Both the position numbers and the translations under genes were made by a program. Below the pieces are notes generated by a model. It was not told the origin of the DNA, ran no database searches, and worked only from the letters and a program-made list of their open reading frames with translations. A DNA stretch of 64,000 bases, from contig CAXATO010000001.1 in assembly GCA_963972255.1 (NCBI GenBank), positions 124,001 to 188,000 on the forward strand, given 5' to 3'. Shown here piece by piece: positions 59,443 to 64,000 of this stretch. The stretch comes from UBA1479 sp002706405. GTDB taxonomy: Bacteria > Pseudomonadota > Alphaproteobacteria > Rhodospirillales > Casp-alpha2. Every line of letters starts with the position of its first letter. Position 1 is the stretch's first letter.

Positions 59443-60387
59443 TCACCCCTTCTGGCCGGCGGCCTTGGGCTTTCCGATAGGGATCGGCGATGCCTTGGTC
59501 GCCCGGTTGCGGCCGCTGTGTTTGGAATGGTAGAGCGCGGCATCGGCACGGCCCAGCGTGCCTTCGATGGTCTGATCGGCGTCTTCCGCTTCGGCGACAC
59601 CAATGGAAACGGTGACGTCAATGGGGCCGGCGACGGTATCGAACGGCGTATCGGCGATGGTGGTACGCAGGCGTTCGGCGACGGTCATGGCGGCATCGGC
59701 ATCGGCGCCGGGCAGGAGAATGGCGAATTCCTCACCCCCCAGACGGCCCAGGGTGTCGAACGGCCGGCGGCCATGCTGCCAGCGCCGGACGGCTTCCTTC
59801 AAAACGTCGTCGCCGGCCTGATGGCCGTGGGTGTCATTGACCTGCTTGAAATGGTCCAGGTCCAAAAGAACCACGGAAAACGGCACCCCGTGCCGACGCA
59901 GGCGATGGACTTCAAGCTCCGCCCGCTCCATGAAATGGCGGCGGTTCTTGGCACCGGTCAGATCGTCGGTCGTGGCGAGGTTCAGCAGTTCCTGTTCGCG
60001 CCGGACGTCTTCGGTCACATCGCGCTGAATGGCGGCGATATGGGATATTTCTCCGTCGCCGTCGAACAGCGGCATGATGTTCACATCGACCCAATAAGAT
60101 GTGCCGTCCTTGGCGTATTGCTCCAGGCGGGTGCGCATATGCCGACCGGCCTTGACCGCGTCCTCGACCTTTGCCCGCGCTTCCGGGTCCGTGTCGGGCC
60201 CGTCCAGGAACCACGGCGCCTTGCCGATGGCTTCTTCCTCGGAATAGCCGGACAGGCGACAGAAGGCCGCGTTTACATAGCTGATTTTCGGCTTGCCCGA
60301 CTTTCCCTTGCCGGCCTTGGCGACGATGACGGCATCATTCGCCTTGGCGACGATATCGGAAAAGGAAAACCCTGTATCGGTCCGCAT
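59443..60387 (-). CDS. PAS-GGDEF diguanylate cyclase
   Basis: 314 residues: a PAS/PAC sensor at about 8-130 (FCRLSGYSEEEAIGK, WVDVNIMPLFDGDGE, HIAAIQRDVTED) and a GGDEF domain at 140-300. The active site GGEEF is intact, and an RxxD inhibitory site (RPFD) lies five residues before it. So the protein should make c-di-GMP and be product-inhibited. The PAS type resembles flavin-binding LOV/PAS proteins, but I do not see the LOV Cys motif NCRFLQ. No membrane segment. Start ATG at 60387. Confidence 0.88.
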   Translation of the reverse strand: MRTDTGFSFSDIVAKANDAVIVAKAGKGKSGKPKISYVNAAFCRLSGYSEEEAIGKAPWFLDGPDTDPEARAKVEDAVKAGRHMRTRLEQYAKDGTSYWVDVNIMPLFDGDGEISHIAAIQRDVTEDVRREQELLNLATTDDLTGAKNRRHFMERAELEVHRLRRHGVPFSVVLLDLDHFKQVNDTHGHQAGDDVLKEAVRRWQHGRRPFDTLGRLGGEEFAILLPGADADAAMTVAERLRTTIADTPFDTVAGPIDVTVSIGVAEAEDADQTIEGTLGRADAALYHSKHSGRNRATKASPIPIGKPKAAGQKG

Positions 60388-60608
60388 GGATGTTCTCAGC
60401 TTGGCCCCGGTGGGGCGATTGTGGAATTTTTGGCGCCGTTGCCCGCGCAATAAGTGCATCAACAATAACATAAATGCCAGACCTTATGTGAACCTGAAGC
60501 AAGGGCACTTGATTTTAAAGACTTGCCGCCCACCCCTCGGTCGGGCCATATCCTGGCCCTAACGAATCCGGTTATTCCGGAGATCAAGAAACGAAGGGAA
60601 ACGGAAAC

Positions 60609-61571
60609 ATGACCCGAATTGCCATCTTGGACGACTATCAGAACGTGGCCCTGGAGCTTGCCGACTGGGACAGCCTGGGCCCGGACGTGGAGGTCGTCAC
60701 CTTCAACAAGTTCCTGCAGACCGATGAAGACAGCCTTGCCAAGGCGCTGGCGGGCTTCGATGTCGTGGTCGGCATGCGCGAACGCACCCGCTTTCCGGCG
60801 TCGCAGCTGGAAAAGCTGCCGGACCTGAAATTGATGGTGACCACGGGCATGCGCAATCTGGCCTGGGATATGAAGAAGGCGCGGGCCATGGGCATCACCG
60901 TCTGCGGCACGGCGATCCTGCCTTATCCCGCGTTCGAACAGACCTGGGCCCTGATTTTCGCGGTGACCAAGGAAATCCCGAAGGAAGACCGCTGCATGAA
61001 GGCCGGCGGCTGGCAGGAAAGCTTTCCCGTCGGCCTGCGCGGCAAGACGCTCGGCGTCATCGGCCTGGGCAAGCTGGGCGCGCAGTCGGCGGCCCTCGGC
61101 AATGCGCTCGGCATGAAGGTCATCGCCTGGTCGGAGAACCTGACCGACGAACGAGCGGCCGAATGCAATGCGACCCGCGTTTCCAAGGAAGACCTGTTCA
61201 AACAGTCGGACGTGGTGACCATCCATGTTCTGCTGTCGGAACGGACCAAGGGCCTCGTCGGCACCGAAGAGTTGGCGCTGATGAAGCCATCGGCCTACAT
61301 CGTCAACACCTCGCGCGGGCCGATCATCGACGAAGCCGCGCTGATTGCCGCGCTCAAGGCGAACAAGATCAAGGGGGCGGGGATCGACGTGTACGATGTC
61401 GAACCGCTGCCGACCGACCACGAACTGCGCAAGCTCGACAACGCCGTGCTGACCGGCCATCTGGGCTACGTGATCCGGGAAAACTACGAAGTGATGTATC
61501 CGGAAGCCGTGGAATGCATCAAAGCCTGGATGGCGGGATCGCCGGTCCGGGTCCTGAACGCCGACGACTGA
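60609..61571 (+). CDS. D-2-hydroxyacid dehydrogenase family protein
   Basis: 320 residues of the D-isomer-specific dehydrogenase fold: NAD loop GVIGLGKLGAQ near 143, the catalytic Arg in VNTSRGPIIDE, a Glu in IDVYDVEPLP and the His in LTGHLGYV. It reduces a 2-keto acid or oxidises a D-2-hydroxy acid with NAD(P). A good ribosome site (GAAGGGAAACGG) precedes the ATG. An enoyl-CoA hydratase gene follows after 34 bases. Substrate unknown. Confidence 0.87.
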   Translation: MTRIAILDDYQNVALELADWDSLGPDVEVVTFNKFLQTDEDSLAKALAGFDVVVGMRERTRFPASQLEKLPDLKLMVTTGMRNLAWDMKKARAMGITVCGTAILPYPAFEQTWALIFAVTKEIPKEDRCMKAGGWQESFPVGLRGKTLGVIGLGKLGAQSAALGNALGMKVIAWSENLTDERAAECNATRVSKEDLFKQSDVVTIHVLLSERTKGLVGTEELALMKPSAYIVNTSRGPIIDEAALIAALKANKIKGAGIDVYDVEPLPTDHELRKLDNAVLTGHLGYVIRENYEVMYPEAVECIKAWMAGSPVRVLNADD

Positions 61572-61605
61572 TCCACCCAAGACCGAGAAACAAGAAGACC
61601 ACATC

Positions 61606-62385
61606 ATGAACGACGACATTATCCGCCTGGAACGCAACGGCGCCATCGCCACCCTGATCATCAACAATCCCCAAAAGCGCAATGCCATGAACCTGGACGC
61701 CTGGCGGCGGCTAGGCGAGGTGGCGGCGGAATTGGAAGCGGATGATGATCTGCGCTGCGTGCTGGTCACGGGCATGGGCGATCATTTCGCCGCCGGGGCG
61801 GATATCTCCGAGTTTCCGGAAAAACGCATGAGCGCGGCCCAGGCCGAAATCTACGGCAAGGTCGTCGCCGATGCGTTGCATGCATTCTCAAACCTGAAGC
61901 ATCCGACGATCGCGGTGATTCGCGGCGCCTGTACCGGCGGCGGGTTCGAAATCGCCTGCTGCTGCGACATGCGCCTGGCCGCCGAAGGGTCGCGCTTCGG
62001 CATCCCCATCAACCGCTTGGGCCATGCCTTCGCCTATCCGGAAATGGCGGCGGCGATGGTCGTGGTGCCGCCGGCGGTCATCATGGAACTGCTGCTGGAG
62101 GGCCGCATCCTGGAAACGGATGAAGCCTATGCCAAGGGGCTGGTGACGCGGGTCGTGCCGGCGGACCAGCTGGATGACGAGGCCGAAACCGTCGCTTGGC
62201 GTGTCGCCCAGGGGGCGCCGCTTGCCGCGCGCGGGTCGAAGAAAATCCTCCGCCGTCTGCTGCGGCCGGAGCCGATCACCCCGGAAGAATTGAAGTCGAG
62301 TTACGACTTGTGTGATTCCGAGGACTACAAGGAAGGCGTGCGCGCCTTCCTGGCCAAGGAAAAGCCGGCTTTCACGGCCCGCTGA
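61606..62385 (+). CDS. Enoyl-CoA hydratase/isomerase family protein
   Basis: 259 residues of the crotonase fold, with the oxyanion segments HFAAGADISEF and RGACTGGGFEIACCCD. The usual acid/base loop reads GIPINRLGHAFAYPEM, without the common Glu pair (GxxPE/GxTQ), so a hydratase is less sure than an isomerase or decarboxylase-type member. It shares a probable transcript with the preceding dehydrogenase. The region after its stop holds an inverted repeat and the ammonium channel promoter. Confidence 0.83.
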   Translation: MNDDIIRLERNGAIATLIINNPQKRNAMNLDAWRRLGEVAAELEADDDLRCVLVTGMGDHFAAGADISEFPEKRMSAAQAEIYGKVVADALHAFSNLKHPTIAVIRGACTGGGFEIACCCDMRLAAEGSRFGIPINRLGHAFAYPEMAAAMVVVPPAVIMELLLEGRILETDEAYAKGLVTRVVPADQLDDEAETVAWRVAQGAPLAARGSKKILRRLLRPEPITPEELKSSYDLCDSEDYKEGVRAFLAKEKPAFTAR

Positions 62386-62431
62386 TCGGCGGTCGTCGGC
62401 CCTGCCTTTGATCAGGGGATGCACGGGTTGA

Positions 62432-62456
62432 GGGATGCAAATAGGTCTTGCATCCC
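62432..62456. promoter_or_regulatory. Inverted repeat upstream of the ammonium channel gene
   Basis: GGGATGCAA-ATAGGTC-TTGCATCCC, a perfect 9-base inverted repeat 165 bases before the amt start and 46 bases after the enoyl-CoA hydratase stop. It may be an enhancer-type binding site for a nitrogen regulator, or a weak terminator; it has no T run. I could not find a convincing sigma-54 promoter between it and the gene. Confidence 0.4.
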
Positions 62457-62620
62457 CAAGGCTGTCGGGCATTATCGGGGCCACGTTAGACGATAAAACG
62501 AGAGGCCGGGAACCGGCGCGAGGAGGGATCAACCCGCCCCGTCAGGCTCACCGCAACGGTCCGGTTAGGCGCGTAAAAAATTGCATCGAAGCAAACCCTA
62601 ACCCAACGACGGGGAGTATC

Positions 62621-63943
62621 ATGTTCAAGTTCTTGCGCCGGCAGGCCGTGCCGGCATTTTCGCTTGCGGCCGTTCTTCTGACGATTTTCACGCCTGACGC
62701 GGCCTTTGCCGCCGATCAGCTTAATTCCGGCGACACGGCCTGGATCATCACGGCAACCGCCCTGGTCCTGTTCATGACCTTGCCGGGGCTGGCCCTGTTC
62801 TATGGCGGGCTGGTGCGGTCGCGCAACGTGCTGAGCGTGCTCATGCATTGCGTCGCCATCGCCTGCCTGATGAGCGTGTTGTGGCTGGTCATCGGCTACA
62901 GCCTGTCGTTCACGGATGGGGCCGGGGCCAATGATCTGATCGGCGGGCTGTCCCGCATGTTCCTGGCCGGCGTCGGCACGGAAGCACTGTCGGGCACGAT
63001 CCCCGAGAACGTGTTCTTTTCGTTCCAGATGACCTTCGCGATCATCACGCCGGCGCTCATGGTCGGCGCCTATGTGGAGCGCATTAAATTCTCCGCCGTG
63101 CTGATCCTGTCGTCGTTGTGGCTGATCGTCGTCTACGCGCCAGTGACCCATTGGGTCTGGGGCGGTGGCTGGCTTGCCCAGATGGGCGTCATGGATTTCG
63201 CGGGCGGCTTGGTCGTTCATGCCACGGCGGGCATCTCGTCGCTGGTCATCGTCAAGGCCTTGGGGGCACGGCACGGCTTCCCCCACGATGTCGCACCGCC
63301 GCACAATCCGGGCATGGTCGCTATGGGGGCCTGCATGCTGTGGGTCGGCTGGTTCGGCTTCAACGGCGGGTCGGCTCTTGCCGCCAACGGGGCGGCCGGC
63401 ATGGCGTTGACGGTCACCCATATCGCCGCCGCCACGGCATCGCTGGTGTGGATGCTCATCGAATGGAAGAAGTACGGCAAGCCGTCCCTGGTCGGCTTGG
63501 TTACCGGGACCATCGCGGGGTTGGCCACGATCACTCCGGCATCGGGTTTTGTCGGTCCCATCGGCGCCCTGATCATCGGTGTTGCCGCCGGGCTTGTCTG
63601 CTTCAAGATGGTGCAGATCGTAAAGACTGCCTGGAAGCTGGATGATTCCTTGGACGTGTTCGCCGTTCACGGCGTCGGCGGGTCGCTCGGCACCATCCTG
63701 GTCGCTTTCCTGTGCGCGCCCATGTTCGGCGGCCTGGGGTTGCCCGAAGGCAAGTCGATGCTTGACGCGCTCGGCGTGCAGGCGTTGGGGCTGGCGGTTA
63801 CGGTGGTCTGGTCGGCAATCGCGACCTTCATCCTGGTCAAGGTGACGGCGGCGCTGACCAACGGCATCCGCGTTCGCGAGGACGACGAGCTGGAAGGTCT
63901 GGATATCACCAACCACGGTGAGACGGCGTACAGGCTCGACTGA
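62621..63943 (+). CDS. amtB: Ammonium transporter (Amt family)
   Basis: 440 residues with a signal-peptide-like first helix (about 1-30, cleavage near AFA) and eleven membrane segments, as in AmtB. Diagnostic segments are LFYGGLVRSRNVLS, the ALMVGAYVERIKFS loop, HWVWGGGWLA, the twin His of the pore (VVHATAGI and FAVHGVGG) and GWFGFNGGSAL. It imports ammonium or ammonia under nitrogen limitation, usually controlled by a PII protein; no glnK is visible before the window ends 57 bases later. GGGGAG lies just before the ATG. Confidence 0.93.
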   Translation: MFKFLRRQAVPAFSLAAVLLTIFTPDAAFAADQLNSGDTAWIITATALVLFMTLPGLALFYGGLVRSRNVLSVLMHCVAIACLMSVLWLVIGYSLSFTDGAGANDLIGGLSRMFLAGVGTEALSGTIPENVFFSFQMTFAIITPALMVGAYVERIKFSAVLILSSLWLIVVYAPVTHWVWGGGWLAQMGVMDFAGGLVVHATAGISSLVIVKALGARHGFPHDVAPPHNPGMVAMGACMLWVGWFGFNGGSALAANGAAGMALTVTHIAAATASLVWMLIEWKKYGKPSLVGLVTGTIAGLATITPASGFVGPIGALIIGVAAGLVCFKMVQIVKTAWKLDDSLDVFAVHGVGGSLGTILVAFLCAPMFGGLGLPEGKSMLDALGVQALGLAVTVVWSAIATFILVKVTAALTNGIRVREDDELEGLDITNHGETAYRLD

Positions 63944-63957
63944 CGTGCTATAAAAGG

Positions 63958-63975
63958 CGGAGCAGCGGTGCTCCG
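63958..63975. other. Hairpin after amtB
   Basis: CGGAGCA-GCGG-TGCTCCG, a perfect 7-base stem 14 bases past the amtB stop. No T run follows, so it is a possible mRNA end or processing signal rather than a certain terminator. Confidence 0.4.
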
Positions 63976-64000
63976 ACCGCAAGCCGGGAACACCGGCAAT

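Noticed and set aside
62541..62600. Sigma-54 promoter before amt
   Set aside because: The best GG...GC pair near 62569-62585 has 13 bases between instead of 10, so it does not fit the -24/-12 spacing.
1..64000. CRISPR arrays, insertion sequences, prophage genes
   Set aside because: No regularly spaced repeats, no transposase or phage structural motifs were seen in any frame.

Overview
The window looks like chromosomal DNA of a high-GC (about 65%) alphaproteobacterium, probably a free-living Rhodospirillales-type heterotroph. The evidence is a C4-type 5-aminolevulinate synthase (hemA), Fnr-type and Fur-type boxes of alphaproteobacterial style, a Cache-domain chemoreceptor, and many catabolic enzymes for organic acids, CoA esters and peptides. 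Family-level placement is inference. I see no rRNA, tRNA, CRISPR array, insertion sequence or integrase.

Layout. 1-10 kb: a partial Cys/His-rich protein under a Fur-like box, nitronate monooxygenase, an ArsR/old-yellow-enzyme divergent pair, a DsbA-like protein, a CaiB CoA-transferase with an atypical SDR, a ThDP decarboxylase, ubiX, a Cys-rich secreted protein and an HDAC-family deacetylase. 10-16 kb: an MFS carrier, a Na/Pi cotransporter, and a Crp/Fnr regulator followed by a DUF2892/YeeE-YedE sulfur-transport module with an Fnr-type box. 16-24 kb: housekeeping and small genes (FKBP isomerase, formyltransferase, glyoxalase-II-like MBL, two paralogous membrane/coiled-coil proteins, rimO, SSS symporter, hemA, creatininase-like, DM13 protein).

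24.4-28.4 kb is a one-gene, markedly AT-richer island (about 46% GC in sampled lines). It encodes a 1300-residue STAND/NACHT-like NTPase resembling Avs-type antiphage sensors, with no recognisable effector and no partner gene. It is the strongest candidate for something undescribed.

28.5-62.4 kb is a catabolic region: acyl-CoA dehydrogenase with NDP-forming acyl-CoA synthetase, RidA, a phosphodiesterase-like enzyme, an NMT1/THI5-like protein with an MFS carrier, a chemoreceptor, RraA with an FMN 2-hydroxyacid oxidase, a 3-hydroxyisobutyrate-dehydrogenase-like protein with a carboxymuconolactone-decarboxylase-like protein, a complete peptide ABC transporter (ATPase-ATPase-SBP-permease-permease) followed by an M81 peptidase and a CitE-like lyase, a LigJ/RraA-aldolase/SDR/enoyl-CoA-hydratase set, a PEP-mutase-family lyase divergent from a TauD-type dioxygenase, a PAS-GGDEF cyclase, a 2-hydroxyacid dehydrogenase with an enoyl-CoA hydratase, and an Amt ammonium channel at the end.

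Two sets of repeated DNA sites tie parts of the window together. A TTGTATACAA-like palindrome lies in front of five catabolic transcription units (7.84, 28.55, 38.81, 41.93 and 58.20 kb), suggesting one GntR-type regulon whose regulator lies outside the window. A TTGAC-N4-(G/A)TCAA Fnr/Dnr-type site lies before hemA, the DUF2892/YeeE module and a glycine-zipper stress-type protein.
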